A DNA stretch of 35,681 bases, from the NCBI GenBank assembly GCA_017472145.1, contig JAFUQX010000022.1:1-35681 (forward strand). The letters are read 5' to 3'. The translations under genes and the position numbers were made by a program. Numbering within the stretch: position 1 is the first letter of the stretch; the number at the start of each line of letters is the position of its first letter. Source of the DNA: Ruminococcus sp. GTDB lineage: Bacteria; Bacillota; Clostridia; Oscillospirales; Ruminococcaceae. Of the stretch, positions 15,801 to 24,064 are shown one piece after another. The notes beneath the pieces were generated by a model. It did not search any database, was not told where the DNA came from, and saw only the letters and a program-made list of their open reading frames with translations.

Positions 15801-15884
15801 GGCAGAATCAACTCTGCAGATGCTACTGCTCTGCTCGAATTCGTAATCGAGCTGGTAACATCTCTGCCGCAGACAACTGAATAA
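12807..15884 (+). CDS. cellulosomal GH9 cellulase, CBM4-Ig-GH9-dockerin
   Basis: 1025 residues. Signal peptide to about residue 33 (LTSLTAYAGEE). A CBM4-like module follows (about 36-240; GDFNDGAGLPWHI, VIKFDNMVLLD), then the Ig-like CelD_N domain (about 253-345; GIEVNQVGYF) and the GH9 barrel. The catalytic base motif YDAGDHGKY has D434 and D437, PHHRWW is the conserved His motif, and the acid is E880 in SVNECTINWNSPLVW. All key residues are present, so an active endo- or processive glucanase is expected. A short Thr linker (about 905-955) and a dockerin end the protein. The dockerin's first loop is canonical (DTNLDGKVSLVD); the second (VADAEGRINSAD) lacks the first Asp. Leu codons are almost all CTG, which suggests high expression. 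Domain order resembles clostridial CbhA/CelK. Confidence 0.95.
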   Translation: MPKNKLSKRLLSGVMAAAMSATALMAGLTSLTAYAGEELGHGDFNDGAGLPWHICESATGTMKFEITDGCYNILITNPGGLSNDGEGRWDCQFRHRGLTIEEGHTYRLTYSVWTDDSDARIYSKLGDMTNDDAEMWHGNGTLLNLTYSQIEGKSQEEIETALKSASPSGQTIDYGMGWDDWKNKPLTANQWTTYAYEFQPQGSAKGVGEWTFHLGGTSDYNNFICVHENKVIKFDNMVLLDMTDDASDWIEEPVYIPTGIEVNQVGYFTKLAKKATLVLDGADATAKTFQIKDSSGATVYEGTTTGGDVLCDASNTYNQVLDFSDFQTEGSGYTITCDGKTSLPFDINNDIYGDLTSEAMNYFYQNRSGVDIKAQYIVSANPNGEKATAEDLARPAGHSNDVAYIQSKWVYIIPNDAAVETSNGSIDTTGGWYDAGDHGKYVVNGGVSIWTLLSLYDRDVNKGDVSKWDDASGTITIPENGNGLPDLLDEVQIEIDFFKTMQDSADGMVYHKIHDYKWTALAVSPADATELTNAGELTRIVKPKTYAATLNFAAALAQYSRLIQPYDASEAEECLTLAKKAYDAAKSTYQPYVKVQDELKDHTSLYAPLTQNKGGGPYGDTCVTDEFYWAACELYITSGDAAYKTDMLSYNDDSGKCFFVPTALYGGENNGSAGAFTWGTVGGLGTLSLSINADAMLEKGLLTADEVTEIQNSVKAAADYFIELENTSDFGVPYVGHDYEIDVWTLANGMEKRTLTNGYEWGSNSFVMNNAMVMGLAYDIDNEKQYIDGVSTAMDYIMGRNVLEQSYVTGYGERELKYPHHRWWSYQLDNTFPSAPKGVLSGGPNSQMQDPMIQGKGYKAGEIAPMVCFLDNVEAWSVNECTINWNSPLVWVASFLEDEAPYADGSQTTTSKTTTTGEDTTTTTVTTTVTTDSTTTSGDSTETTTSNGDPIDDGLIGDTNLDGKVSLVDVVYLNKYIAGSMNFNDQQMYNAQCVADAEGRINSADATALLEFVIELVTSLPQTTE

Positions 15885-15918
15885 GCGCCTGCTTATCCGG
15901 TTGATGTAAACGCATAAT

Positions 15919-15951
15919 GAAACGGCACGGCTTCGTCCGTGCCGTTTTTTT
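15919..15951 (+). terminator. terminator of GH9 gene
   Basis: AACGGCACGG (15921-15930) / CCGTGCCGTT (15937-15946) with a six-base loop, followed by a seven-T run. Confidence 0.93.
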
Positions 15952-15993
15952 GCGTATGCGGAGGGATTTTTCGTGAGAAATCGAGGAAAGCTA

Positions 15994-16022
15994 TTGACAA
16001 TCGACAGCGTATGCGCTATAAT
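15994..16022 (+). promoter_or_regulatory. metK promoter
   Basis: TTGACA (15994-15999), 17-bp spacer, TATAAT (16017-16022), immediately before the SAM riboswitch. Confidence 0.92.
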
Positions 16023-16036
16023 ATAAGGGAATAAAA

Positions 16037-16140
16037 CCTTATCAAGAGTGGCGGAGGAACTGGTCCTGTGAAGCCCGGCAACCTGATTGCAGCGATGCAA
16101 AAAAGGTGCTAAATCCTGCGGTGTATACCGAGAGATGAGG
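16037..16140 (+). ncRNA. SAM-I riboswitch (S-box leader)
   Basis: The aptamer consensus is directly readable: CTTATCAAGAGTGG, GGAGGAACTGG, AAGCCCGGCAACCT, GGTGCTAAATCC and GAGAGATGAGG in order. P1 pairs CCTTATC (16037-16043) with GATGAGG (16134-16140) with one G-U. A short hairpin (GATTTCG/CGAAATC, 16140-16163) links it to a terminator. SAM binding should favour the terminator and switch off metK, a feedback loop on its own product. Confidence 0.97.
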
Positions 16141-16163
16141 ATTTCGGAGAAAAAAGCGAAATC

Positions 16164-16191
16164 ATGCACTCGTCGGCCGGGTGCATTTTTT
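16164..16191 (+). terminator. riboswitch-controlled terminator before metK
   Basis: Nine-bp stem ATGCACTCG (16164-16172) / CGGGTGCAT (16178-16186) with one G-U pair and five-base loop, followed by T's; it lies between the aptamer and the metK start, so it is the expression platform. Confidence 0.92.
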
Positions 16192-16215
16192 ATGTATTTG
16201 AAAGGAATGATGAAA

Positions 16216-17388
16216 ATGAGCCGTTATTTGTTTACATCTGAATCTGTTACAGAAGGACATCCGGACAAGATCTGTGACCAGATTTCCGATGCAGTGCTGG
16301 ATGCCATTCTGGAACAGGATCCTATGGCCCGTGTAGCCTGCGAAACCACTACCACCACGGGTATGATTTTGTGCATGGGTGAAATTTCCACCACTGCACG
16401 AGTAGATATTCCCCAGATCGCACGAGAGGTTGTCATCGACATCGGTTATGACCGTGCCAAGTACGGCTTTGATGGTCATACATGCTCCGTGCTGACGGCC
16501 ATTGACAAGCAGTCCCCGGATATTGCCATGGGTGTAAACGATGCCATGGAAAGCCGCGGTACAGAGGAAACAGCAACCGGCGCAGGCGATCAGGGCATGA
16601 TGTTTGGCTATGCCTGCGATGAGACCCGGGAGCTGATGCCTTTGCCGATTTCTCTGGCTCACAAGCTTTGTCTGAAGCTGGCCGATGTTCGCAAGCGGAA
16701 TGTGCTCACCTACCTGCGGCCGGACGGTAAGGCTCAGGTTACGGTTGAGTATGAGGATGGTACACCGGTTCGTATTGATGCGGTTGTAGTGTCTACACAG
16801 CATTCCCCGGATATTCCGGCAGAGCGTATCCGTGATGATATCATGACCTATGTGTGCAATGAGGTGCTTCCGGCGGAGATGATCGATGAGAACACCAAGT
16901 TCTATATCAATCCCACAGGCCGTTTTGTAATCGGCGGTCCTCAGGGAGACAGCGGTCTGACAGGACGGAAGATCATCGTAGACACCTATGGCGGCTATGC
17001 CCGTCACGGCGGCGGCGCATTCAGCGGCAAGGATCCGACCAAGGTGGACCGCAGTGCGGCTTATGCGACCCGTTATATTGCGAAGAATATTGTTGCAGCG
17101 GGTCTGGCCAAGCGCTGTGAGGTGCAGCTGGCCTATGCCATCGGTGTGGCCAACCCGGTTTCTGTTCTGGTGGATACATTCGGCACAGGAACGGTTTCTG
17201 ACGAGGTCCTGGCCGAGGCGGTGAAGAAGGTATTTGCGCTGACTCCGGAAGGCATTATCCGGATGCTGGATCTGCGTAAGCCTCAGTATCGTCGTCTGGC
17301 CGCTTATGGCCACATGGGCCGGGAGGATCTGTGCGTAGCATGGGAGCGCTGTGACAAGACCGAGGAGCTGCTGGCTGCTTGCAGATAA
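16216..17388 (+). CDS. metK: S-adenosylmethionine synthetase
   Basis: 390 residues, the family length, from the ATG at 16216 ([22 protein letters not shown]) with AAAGGA nine bases upstream; ATGs at 16207 and 16210 are too close to that site. It makes SAM from methionine and ATP. Visible signatures are GHPDKICDQ (ATP/metal), the [12 protein letters not shown] motif near 115-126, and the [19 protein letters not shown] loop near 260. The gene stands alone behind the SAM riboswitch, so it is controlled by transcription attenuation. A CarD-type gene follows with its own promoter. Confidence 0.97.
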   Translation: MSRYLFTSESVTEGHPDKICDQISDAVLDAILEQDPMARVACETTTTTGMILCMGEISTTARVDIPQIAREVVIDIGYDRAKYGFDGHTCSVLTAIDKQSPDIAMGVNDAMESRGTEETATGAGDQGMMFGYACDETRELMPLPISLAHKLCLKLADVRKRNVLTYLRPDGKAQVTVEYEDGTPVRIDAVVVSTQHSPDIPAERIRDDIMTYVCNEVLPAEMIDENTKFYINPTGRFVIGGPQGDSGLTGRKIIVDTYGGYARHGGGAFSGKDPTKVDRSAAYATRYIAKNIVAAGLAKRCEVQLAYAIGVANPVSVLVDTFGTGTVSDEVLAEAVKKVFALTPEGIIRMLDLRKPQYRRLAAYGHMGREDLCVAWERCDKTEELLAACR

Positions 17389-17400
17389 GGCTGAGCTTTT

Positions 17401-17446
17401 GGCGTTTTCGTGCATAGTGCATGCGGATTTTTCGTGAAAAACGCCC
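17401..17446 (+). terminator. possible terminator hairpin after metK
   Basis: GGCGTTTT (17401-17408) can pair with AAAACGCC (17437-17444) around a GTGCATAGTGCATGC inner dyad, but the T-run starts about eight bases later (CATTTTTTG), so termination is uncertain. Confidence 0.4.
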
Positions 17447-17467
17447 ATACCATTTTTTGTAAAAATG

Positions 17468-17476
17468 TGGTATAAT
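17468..17476 (+). promoter_or_regulatory. extended -10 promoter of carD-like gene
   Basis: TGGTATAAT (TG at 17468-17469, TATAAT at 17471-17476) is an extended -10; no good -35 is seen 17 bases upstream. Confidence 0.6.
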
Positions 17477-17588
17477 ATATATAACAACGTGTAGTTTGCA
17501 GAGCGAGCGCAAAGCCGGTTGTAATGCAGCTGCACGTTTTGTTTTTTCGAGGACAATGTGCACACTGTACGGAGAGGATGGTAAGGCT

Positions 17589-18119
17589 ATGTATCAGGTG
17601 AATGATGTGATTTTGTATCGTGGAACAGGTGTTTGTGAAATTACTGCGCTGACGGAAAAGCGTTTTGGTGACCAGACACAGGAGTGTTATGCGCTGGTAC
17701 CGCTGTACTTAAACAATCTGACGATTTTTGTTCCACACTCTCTGGAGCATCGTATGACGGCCCTGAGAAATGAGGAAGAGATCACTGGCAGTCTGGAGAA
17801 ATTATCAGAGCTGGATACGCTGTGGATATCGGATGTACACGCTCGCCGCAGAAAATATCGGGAGCTGCTGCTGGATGGCACACAGGATGAGGTGCTCCAG
17901 GTGCTGAAAACGCTGTATCTTGCCAAGCAGCGCAGGCATTTCCGCGGGAACAAGGGTGGTCTTTGCATCAGTGATGATCACCTGTATCATGACTGCAAGC
18001 GCATTTTGTCGGAGGAGCTGGCCAGTGCCAGTGACTGCACATTTACCCAGGCGGAGGAACGTCTGAATGCATATGTGGAATCAGCCCTGAAGCCACTGCT
18101 TCTGGAAAAAATGGCATAA
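17589..18119 (+). CDS. CarD/CdnL-family transcription regulator
   Basis: 176 residues from the ATG at 17589 (MYQVNDVILYRGTGVCEITA), with GGAGAGGA about eleven bases upstream. The N-terminal 60 residues are the CarD/TRCF RNA-polymerase-interacting beta-barrel (DVILYRGTGVCEI, YALVPLYLNNLTIFVP). The rest is helical (ISDVHARRRKYRELL, VLKTLYLAKQRRH), as in CarD proteins that bind beta-subunit and stabilise open promoter complexes. It acts in the cytoplasm, probably on rRNA and housekeeping promoters, which is knowledge of the family and not shown here. Closed by a bidirectional terminator. Confidence 0.85.
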   Translation: MYQVNDVILYRGTGVCEITALTEKRFGDQTQECYALVPLYLNNLTIFVPHSLEHRMTALRNEEEITGSLEKLSELDTLWISDVHARRRKYRELLLDGTQDEVLQVLKTLYLAKQRRHFRGNKGGLCISDDHLYHDCKRILSEELASASDCTFTQAEERLNAYVESALKPLLLEKMA

Positions 18120-18125
18120 TATCAA

Positions 18126-18176
18126 AAACTTTCCCCTGTATCAGCAGTATGCTGCGGTACAGGGGAATTTTGTTTT
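18126..18176. terminator. bidirectional terminator between convergent genes
   Basis: Ten-bp stem TTCCCCTGTA (18131-18140) / TACAGGGGAA (18158-18167); TTTTGTTTT follows on the plus strand and AGTTTTT on the minus strand. Confidence 0.85.
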
Positions 18177-18220
18177 ACAGCGACTTTATTGCGCGGCCTG
18201 AATCCGATAAAATTCAGTTT

Positions 18221-19483
18221 TTATTCCAGCAGGGCCTGGATGGCCTTTCGCTCGTTCGCCATCTGCTGCTGGATTTCCTCATCCGGCGCAAAGGTAGAGT
18301 CATAGCTGTAAATGGCCGCTCCAAGCCCCATTTCCTGAACCAGTGCCAGCTCCTTGGAGGGAATGGAACTGTCTGTGATCCATTCCTCCCGGCCGCTTCC
18401 AGCGTATTTGTCCTCCTGTCCCATCTTATAGGTGCACAGCCCAATGATCAGCTCCAGATCCTCATTTGTCACCCTCTCTCTCCATAGAGTGGCGGTTTCG
18501 GCAAATGGGGCATTTTCATTTTTCAGTCCAAAATAAATCTGCGGAACAATATAGTCACAGTACCCCGGCTCACTGCACCAGGTCTCTATATCTGCATATT
18601 GCACCTCGTTCCCGTGAAGCGTTCCCTGTGGACTGATACCGAAAAGCACCTCCGGATTCTCCTTCTTTATCGCTTCATAGATTTCGGAAACCATCTGGCT
18701 GCACTGCTCCATCCGGAATTCTGTGAGATTGGTCTCCTTGCTTTCCGCAAAGGCCTCCGCATCAAATTCTGTATCCGTGGTAGGATAGAAGTAGTCATCA
18801 ATGTGAATACCGTCTACCTCGTAATTCCGCACGATTTCCGCCGCTCCCTCTGCGATCAGCTTCCGCACCTCCGGATAGGCCGGGCACAGCCACCAACGAT
18901 CGTTCACAAGAGAGATATATGTACCGTTGGTCTCCTTATCCATATACCACTGCTTCAGAGGAAAGCGGTCGTCCATTTCCTGCATCTGCACATCGGACTG
19001 AGTCCGCAGAGGATTGATCCATGCATGGATGGAAAGCTCTCGTGCATGCGCCGCCTGTATCATGATTTCCAGCGGGTCGAAGTCCATGTTTCCCGGCGTA
19101 TACAGTCCCGGTGAAAACAGCTCTGATTGGTAGTAGGCATCTCCGAAGGCCCGGACCTGCACATAAACTGTATTGATACCCATCGCCGCTGCATTATCAA
19201 AACGCTCCTCTATCCTTTCCGTGAAGGTCTCCTCTGTCTGAGTCATGAGAATTTCCGGATAGTCGTTGGCCGTAAACCACATGGCATACTGGGGCGAATG
19301 GTTCAGGGGCTGATAGCCGCTTTTTTCTGTGGATTCCGGCAGGGAAAGATGATAGGGCGTTTGCTCATAATCGTAAAGATGCAGCTCCTCCTGAGAGGAG
19401 GACATGTCCTCGGCCTGTCCGCAGGCGCAGAACAGAGCTGGCAGACTCAGCAGACAGAGAATTTTCCGGATCAGATGCTTCAT
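18221..19483 (-). CDS. GHL10-type (DUF187) lipoprotein, putative glycoside hydrolase
   Basis: 420 residues. The N-terminus is a lipoprotein signal with the cysteine in LPALFCACG, so it should be anchored outside the membrane. The body matches the glycosyl-hydrolase-like 10 (YngK/DUF187) TIM barrel: MWFTANDYPEILM at the first strand, GINTVYVQVRAFGDAYYQS, IHAWINPLR, the motif YEVDGIHIDDYFYP near 215-228, FGISPQGTLHGN and CDYIVPQIYFGL. Members are suspected to act on peptidoglycan or cell-wall glycans; the substrate is unproven. AAGGAG at about 19493-19498 precedes the ATG at 19483. Monocistronic, convergent with the carD-like gene. Confidence 0.88.
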   Translation of the reverse strand: MKHLIRKILCLLSLPALFCACGQAEDMSSSQEELHLYDYEQTPYHLSLPESTEKSGYQPLNHSPQYAMWFTANDYPEILMTQTEETFTERIEERFDNAAAMGINTVYVQVRAFGDAYYQSELFSPGLYTPGNMDFDPLEIMIQAAHARELSIHAWINPLRTQSDVQMQEMDDRFPLKQWYMDKETNGTYISLVNDRWWLCPAYPEVRKLIAEGAAEIVRNYEVDGIHIDDYFYPTTDTEFDAEAFAESKETNLTEFRMEQCSQMVSEIYEAIKKENPEVLFGISPQGTLHGNEVQYADIETWCSEPGYCDYIVPQIYFGLKNENAPFAETATLWRERVTNEDLELIIGLCTYKMGQEDKYAGSGREEWITDSSIPSKELALVQEMGLGAAIYSYDSTFAPDEEIQQQMANERKAIQALLE

Positions 19484-19639
19484 GATGCAGGTCTCCTTGC
19501 TTTTTTGATTCTAGTATATGGCTGCGGAGAGAAGGATATGCTGAAATTACAGTCGGAAAAGGAGATGCTTACAGGCTGTACAAAGGCTTTGCGCAAATCG
19601 GACAAAATGTGACGGAATTCTCAAAAGAGGGAAGAATGC

Positions 19640-19668
19640 TTGCAATTCATGGTGGGAAATGCTATAAT
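19640..19668 (+). promoter_or_regulatory. fhs promoter
   Basis: TTGCAA (19640-19645), 17-bp spacer, TATAAT (19663-19668), about 46 bases before the fhs start. Confidence 0.82.
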
Positions 19669-19714
19669 AGAGGTATGATTTTGACTGTGAAGAGTACACA
19701 AGAGGAGGAATTTT

Positions 19715-21385
19715 ATGCTGACAGATATTGAAATCGCACAGCAGGCTAAAATGAAGAAAATCAGTGAGATCGCTGCCGGTCTTTCCATCGAGGAGGAGGA
19801 CATTGAGTATTATGGTCACTACAAGGCCAAGCTCTCTGAGGAGCTGTTCCGTAAGCTGGAGGATAAGCCGGACGGTAAGCTGATTCTGGTGACCGCGATT
19901 AATCCTACGCCGGCCGGAGAGGGCAAGACCACCATCAGCGTAGGTCTCGCTGAGGCTATGGGGCAGATCGGAAAGAATGCAGTACTGGCGCTCCGTGAGC
20001 CGTCTCTCGGTCCGGTGTTCGGCATCAAGGGCGGCGCAGCCGGCGGCGGCTATGCACAGGTGGTTCCTATGGAGGACATCAATCTGCACTTTACAGGCGA
20101 CATGCACGCCATCACATCGGCCAATAATCTGCTCTGTGCCATGCTGGACAACCATATGCAGCAGGGCAATGACCTGAGAATCGACCAGCGCCGGATCATG
20201 ATCAAGCGTGTTCTGGATATGAATGACCGTGCGCTTCGGAATATCGTGATCGGTCTGGGCGGCAAGGTGGACGGCATTCCCCGTTCCGACAGCTTCCAGA
20301 TCACCGTTGCATCTGAAGTTATGGCCATTCTGTGCCTGTCTGCGGACCTGGCCGATATGAAGGAGAGACTGGGACGGATTCTGGTGGCCTACGATCTGGA
20401 CGGCAATCCGGTTTATGCAAGAGATCTGGGCGCAAACGGCGCAATGACCGCTCTGCTCAAGGATGCGCTCAAGCCAAATCTGGTTCAGACGCTGGAGAAT
20501 ACCCCGGCCTTTATCCACGGCGGCCCCTTTGCGAATATCGCACACGGCTGCAACTCCATCCGTGCGACCCGTCTGGCGCTCAAGCTGGGTGATTACTGTA
20601 TCACCGAGGCTGGTTTCGGCTCGGATCTGGGTGCGGAGAAGTTCTTTGACATCAAGTGCCGCTACGGCGGTCTAAGCCCCGACTGTGTTGTACTGGTTGC
20701 AACCGTCCGTGCGCTGAAATATAACGGCGGTGTCCCCAAGGCGCAGCTGACGGAGGAAAATCTGGAGGCGCTGTCCAAGGGTATCGTCAATCTCCAGGTG
20801 CATATTGAGAATATGCAGAAGTATGGCGTACCGGTTGTGGTTGCCATTAACCGCTTTATGACGGATACGGATGCAGAGCTGGCATTCGTACAGGAATTCT
20901 GCGAGAAGCTGGGTGCAGACTTTGCGCTGGCTGAGGTATTTGCAAAGGGCGGCGCAGGCGGTAAGGCTCTGGCCGAGCAGGTATGCAGGACCATCGAAAC
21001 CAAGAAGTCGGACTTCCACGTACTGTATGACACCAAGCTGTCCATTGCGGAGAAGATCGAGACCATTGCAAAGGAGATCTACCGTGCAGACGGCGTGAAT
21101 ATCACTCCTCAGGCAGCCAAGGCCATCGCACAGATCGAGGCGCTGGGTCACGGCGAGCTTCCGGTGTGTATTGCCAAAACGCAGTATTCTCTGTCTGATG
21201 ACCCGTCTCTGCTGGGCAAGCCGGAGGGCTTTAAGATCACGGTTCGTGACGTGACTCTCTCGGCCGGTGCAGGCTTTGTGGTCGTGCTGACAGGGAATAT
21301 CATGACCATGCCGGGTCTGCCCAAGGCTCCCTCAGCGCTGCGCATCGACTGCGATAACGAGGGCAATATCACCGGATTATTCTGA
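19715..21385 (+). CDS. fhs: formate-tetrahydrofolate ligase
   Basis: 556 residues, the standard length. It makes 10-formyl-THF from formate, ATP and THF for purine and formyl-methionine synthesis. The P-loop is [16 protein letters not shown] near 62-77, followed by [39 protein letters not shown] and the C-terminal [29 protein letters not shown] at 19702-19708 lies six bases before the ATG. tsaE follows 16 bases later, so fhs, tsaE and tsaB are likely one transcript. Confidence 0.97.
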   Translation: MLTDIEIAQQAKMKKISEIAAGLSIEEEDIEYYGHYKAKLSEELFRKLEDKPDGKLILVTAINPTPAGEGKTTISVGLAEAMGQIGKNAVLALREPSLGPVFGIKGGAAGGGYAQVVPMEDINLHFTGDMHAITSANNLLCAMLDNHMQQGNDLRIDQRRIMIKRVLDMNDRALRNIVIGLGGKVDGIPRSDSFQITVASEVMAILCLSADLADMKERLGRILVAYDLDGNPVYARDLGANGAMTALLKDALKPNLVQTLENTPAFIHGGPFANIAHGCNSIRATRLALKLGDYCITEAGFGSDLGAEKFFDIKCRYGGLSPDCVVLVATVRALKYNGGVPKAQLTEENLEALSKGIVNLQVHIENMQKYGVPVVVAINRFMTDTDAELAFVQEFCEKLGADFALAEVFAKGGAGGKALAEQVCRTIETKKSDFHVLYDTKLSIAEKIETIAKEIYRADGVNITPQAAKAIAQIEALGHGELPVCIAKTQYSLSDDPSLLGKPEGFKITVRDVTLSAGAGFVVVLTGNIMTMPGLPKAPSALRIDCDNEGNITGLF

Positions 21386-21401
21386 TCAAGGATGAAATAC
21401 C

Positions 21402-21851
21402 ATGCAATATGAATTTATAACCCACACGCCGGAGGAAACCATTGCGCTTGCAAAGCGGATCGGTGCTCAGCTGCGGGCCGGGGACTGCATCGCCTACTAC
21501 GGCGATCTGGGCGCAGGCAAGACCACCTTCACGCGGGGTCTTGCTCAGGGAATGGGACTGCCGGATGAGGTGTCCTCTCCCACCTTTGCCATTGTGAATG
21601 AGTATCACGGCCAGGGTGCGCTTTCTCTTTATCATTTCGACATGTACCGCATACAGAGCAGCGATGAGCTGGAAACCACGGGCTTTTATGATTATCCCAT
21701 GGAGGAAAGCGTCTTTGCGGTGGAGTGGTCGGAGAACATTGAGGAGGCCTTTCCGAAGGATGTCATCCGCATCCGGATCGACCGTGTGGATGATGATACG
21801 CGAAAAATAACCATTGAGGGAGATGAACGCTTTGCGGATTCTGGGAATTGA
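21402..21851 (+). CDS. tsaE: tRNA threonylcarbamoyladenosine biosynthesis ATPase TsaE
   Basis: 149 residues. The Walker A motif GDLGAGKTTFTRGLAQ is near 34-49, followed by SSPTFAIVNEY and LYHFDMYRI, the TsaE signature, and VEWSENIEE near the C-terminus. TsaE is the ATPase that works with TsaB and TsaD to make t6A at position 37 of ANN-decoding tRNAs. It overlaps tsaB by about 20 bases. The ATG at 21402 lacks a strong ribosome binding site, which suggests coupling to fhs. Confidence 0.94.
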   Translation: MQYEFITHTPEETIALAKRIGAQLRAGDCIAYYGDLGAGKTTFTRGLAQGMGLPDEVSSPTFAIVNEYHGQGALSLYHFDMYRIQSSDELETTGFYDYPMEESVFAVEWSENIEEAFPKDVIRIRIDRVDDDTRKITIEGDERFADSGN

Positions 21852-22521
21852 TACGTCCGGTACAGTGGCAGCTGCTGCTCTTTATGACAGTGATACAGAC
21901 CTGCTTCTGGGACAGCAGCTGGTCTATACCAAGCGGACCCATTCACAGGTGATCCTGCCGCTGGTGCAGAGGATCCTGGAGGATACGGGGCTTACCCTTT
22001 CGGATGTAGACCGTATGGCCGCAGCCGCAGGGCCGGGGTCTTATACAGGTCTGCGCATCGGCATTGCAGCGGTAAAGGCCATGTCCTTTGCGCTGAAGAT
22101 TCCCTGCTGCGGGATTTCTACACTGGAAGCCCTGGCATGGCAGGCACATCTCGCCGGCGAAGATACGGTCTGTGCGGTAATGAAGGCACGCAAGGGGCTT
22201 GTATATGCCGGAATGTACCATTTTTCCGGAGAATCCTGCCAGATTCTGATGCAGGATCAACTCCTGCCGGAGCAGGCGCTTCTGACTCAGCTTCAGGAGC
22301 TGGACGGAGCCGTAACGCTCACCGGTGACGGCGGAGCGGCCTTTCTGGAGGAGCATTCTCAGCTGGAGGCCCTGCTGGCTCCGGCCATGGTACGCCTTCA
22401 GAACGGCTGCGGTCTGTGCCGGGCGGCGCTCCATCATGAGGGCATTTCTCCGGAGCAGCTGGAAGCGGAATACCTTCAGCTGGTAAAGGCCGAGAAGGAC
22501 AGACTGGATAAAATGATGTAA
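21832..22521 (+). CDS. tsaB: t6A biosynthesis protein TsaB
   Basis: About 230 residues of the ASKHA fold. The N-terminus RILGIDTSGTVAAAALYD and the motif AAAAGPGSYTGLRIGIAAVKAM (around 67-88) are diagnostic; SGESCQILMQDQLLPE leads the divergent C-terminal half. TsaB lacks ATPase activity itself and scaffolds TsaD/TsaE. I prefer the TTG at 21832, which gives the usual short N-terminus and has AGGGAG nine bases upstream; the in-frame ATG at 21823 abuts that site with no spacing. Either start overlaps tsaE. Confidence 0.9.
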   Translation: MRILGIDTSGTVAAAALYDSDTDLLLGQQLVYTKRTHSQVILPLVQRILEDTGLTLSDVDRMAAAAGPGSYTGLRIGIAAVKAMSFALKIPCCGISTLEALAWQAHLAGEDTVCAVMKARKGLVYAGMYHFSGESCQILMQDQLLPEQALLTQLQELDGAVTLTGDGGAAFLEEHSQLEALLAPAMVRLQNGCGLCRAALHHEGISPEQLEAEYLQLVKAEKDRLDKMM

Positions 22522-22551
22522 AAATCAACTCAGAACAGAGGAGGCTTCTAT

Positions 22552-22992
22552 ATGAAGATCTATATCGGCTGCGATCATGCAGGCTATGAAATGAAGGCAG
22601 AAATCATCAGAATGCTCACAGAAAAGGGCCATGACGTTGAGGATATGGGCGGTGACGGCGGACGTGTGGAGTATCCCGTCATTGCAAAGAAGGTCGGACA
22701 TGCGGTTGCTGAAAATGAGGGCGCAAGAGGCATTCTCATTTGCGGTACGGGTATTGGTATGTCACTGGCAGCCAATAAGATAAAGGGCATCCGCGCAGCG
22801 CTTTGTGCCGATCACTTCTCTGCAAAGTACACACGTCTTCATAATGACGCAAATATTATGTGCATGGGCGCAAGAACACTGGGCATAGGTGTAGCATTGG
22901 AGCTTGCAGAGCTGTTTGTTGATACACCCTTTGAGGGCGGCCGCCATGCTGCACGAGTGGATATGATTCGTGAGATGGAAGAAGAATTCTGA
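22552..22992 (+). CDS. rpiB: ribose-5-phosphate isomerase B
   Basis: 146 residues of the RpiB/LacAB family: IYIGCDHAGYEMK at the N-terminus, DMGGDGGRVEYP, the catalytic-cysteine loop GILICGTGIGMSLAANKIKGIRAAL (Cys about residue 65) and HNDANIMCMGARTLG. It interconverts ribose- and ribulose-5-phosphate. GAGGAGG is eight bases upstream of the ATG. Thirty bases separate it from tsaB, so it may share the fhs transcript, which ends at the hairpin at 23005. Confidence 0.95.
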   Translation: MKIYIGCDHAGYEMKAEIIRMLTEKGHDVEDMGGDGGRVEYPVIAKKVGHAVAENEGARGILICGTGIGMSLAANKIKGIRAALCADHFSAKYTRLHNDANIMCMGARTLGIGVALELAELFVDTPFEGGRHAARVDMIREMEEEF

Positions 22993-23004
22993 TCAATAAA
23001 AATA

Positions 23005-23040
23005 AAATCACCCATATGCAGTATGCTGTGGGTGATTTGT
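23005..23040 (+). terminator. terminator after rpiB
   Basis: Perfect 10-bp stem AAATCACCCA (23005-23014) / TGGGTGATTT (23029-23038) with a moderate TTTGTATTTG tail. Confidence 0.75.
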
Positions 23041-23061
23041 ATTTGGGAAGGGAGAAGTTTT

Positions 23062-24045
23062 ATGACAATTCACTGGGGAATATGCAGCACCGGCAGGATC
23101 GCAGAGACCTTGGCCGCAGCGCTTACGTCCGTATCGGATGCAGAACGTACCTGCGTCAGCTCCCGGACGCTGGAGAAAGCGCAGACTTTTGCGGAGAAAT
23201 ACGGCTTTCGCCGTGCCTATGGCAGTCTGGAAGAGATGCTCCGGGACGAGGAGCTGGATGTGGTTTACATCGCAAGTCCCATGGCCTGTCACTATGACCA
23301 GGCAAAGGCAGCGATTCTGGCAGGAAAAAATGTTCTCTGCGAAAAATCCGTCACTCTGAATATACAGCAGCTTGCAGAGCTTCTGGAGCTTGCCCGGAAA
23401 AAGAGGGTTTTCTTCATGGAAGCCATGTGGATGAACTGCCGCCCGTCCTTCCGGAAGGCAATGGAATGGATCCGCAGCGGGCGAATTGGTGAGGTGCAGA
23501 TGGTCAAGGCCGATTTCTGCAATCGGGTGGCCTATGATGAGAAGGACCGCCTGTTCCGGCCGGAGCTGGGCGGCGGATGCCTGCTGGATCTGGCGGTGTA
23601 TCCCTTTACGCTGGCGGAAGCTGTATTCGGCGGAAGGCCGGAGCAGATTCATTCGCAGATGCATATGGGAAAGAGCGGTGTGGATTTTGACATGGCCGCC
23701 ATCCTGCAATATAAGGGCGGCTTTGCGGCGGTGACCGCCGGATTTGACATTCCCTGCGGGAATAATGCGGTCATCATCGGAAGCAAAGGCTCTGTAGAGC
23801 TGGGCAACTGGTTCATGTGCACCTGTGAGGCCACACTGTATGATGAAAACAATGCCGTCCTGGAGCGATTCCATGAGGATAACCTCTGCAACGGCTATGA
23901 ATACGAGATCGTGGAGGTCAATCGCTGCCTTCGTGCAGGACTTGCCGAAAGTCAGCTGGTTCCGCATACAGGAACGATTCATGTTATGGAAATGATGGAT
24001 GCATGCCGGACGCAGTGGGGATTTCAGTTTCCACAGGAAATGTAA
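23062..24045 (+). CDS. Gfo/Idh/MocA-family oxidoreductase
   Basis: 327 residues from the ATG at 23062 (MTIHWGICSTGRIAETLA), with GGGAAGGGAG upstream; the earlier in-frame ATG at 23023 lies inside the rpiB terminator. The N-terminal Rossmann fold has GICSTGRIA; VYIASPMACHYDQAKAAILAGKNVLCEKSVTLN contains the E-K pair typical of the family, and FFMEAMWMNCRPSF the following strand. The family oxidises or reduces sugars, inositols or trans-dihydrodiols with NAD(P). The closest likely type is a dimeric dihydrodiol/glucose-fructose-type enzyme; the substrate is unknown. Nineteen bases separate it from the LRR-dockerin gene, so they may be cotranscribed. Confidence 0.9.
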   Translation: MTIHWGICSTGRIAETLAAALTSVSDAERTCVSSRTLEKAQTFAEKYGFRRAYGSLEEMLRDEELDVVYIASPMACHYDQAKAAILAGKNVLCEKSVTLNIQQLAELLELARKKRVFFMEAMWMNCRPSFRKAMEWIRSGRIGEVQMVKADFCNRVAYDEKDRLFRPELGGGCLLDLAVYPFTLAEAVFGGRPEQIHSQMHMGKSGVDFDMAAILQYKGGFAAVTAGFDIPCGNNAVIIGSKGSVELGNWFMCTCEATLYDENNAVLERFHEDNLCNGYEYEIVEVNRCLRAGLAESQLVPHTGTIHVMEMMDACRTQWGFQFPQEM

Positions 24046-24064
24046 ACCTTGAAAGGAGCCTTAT

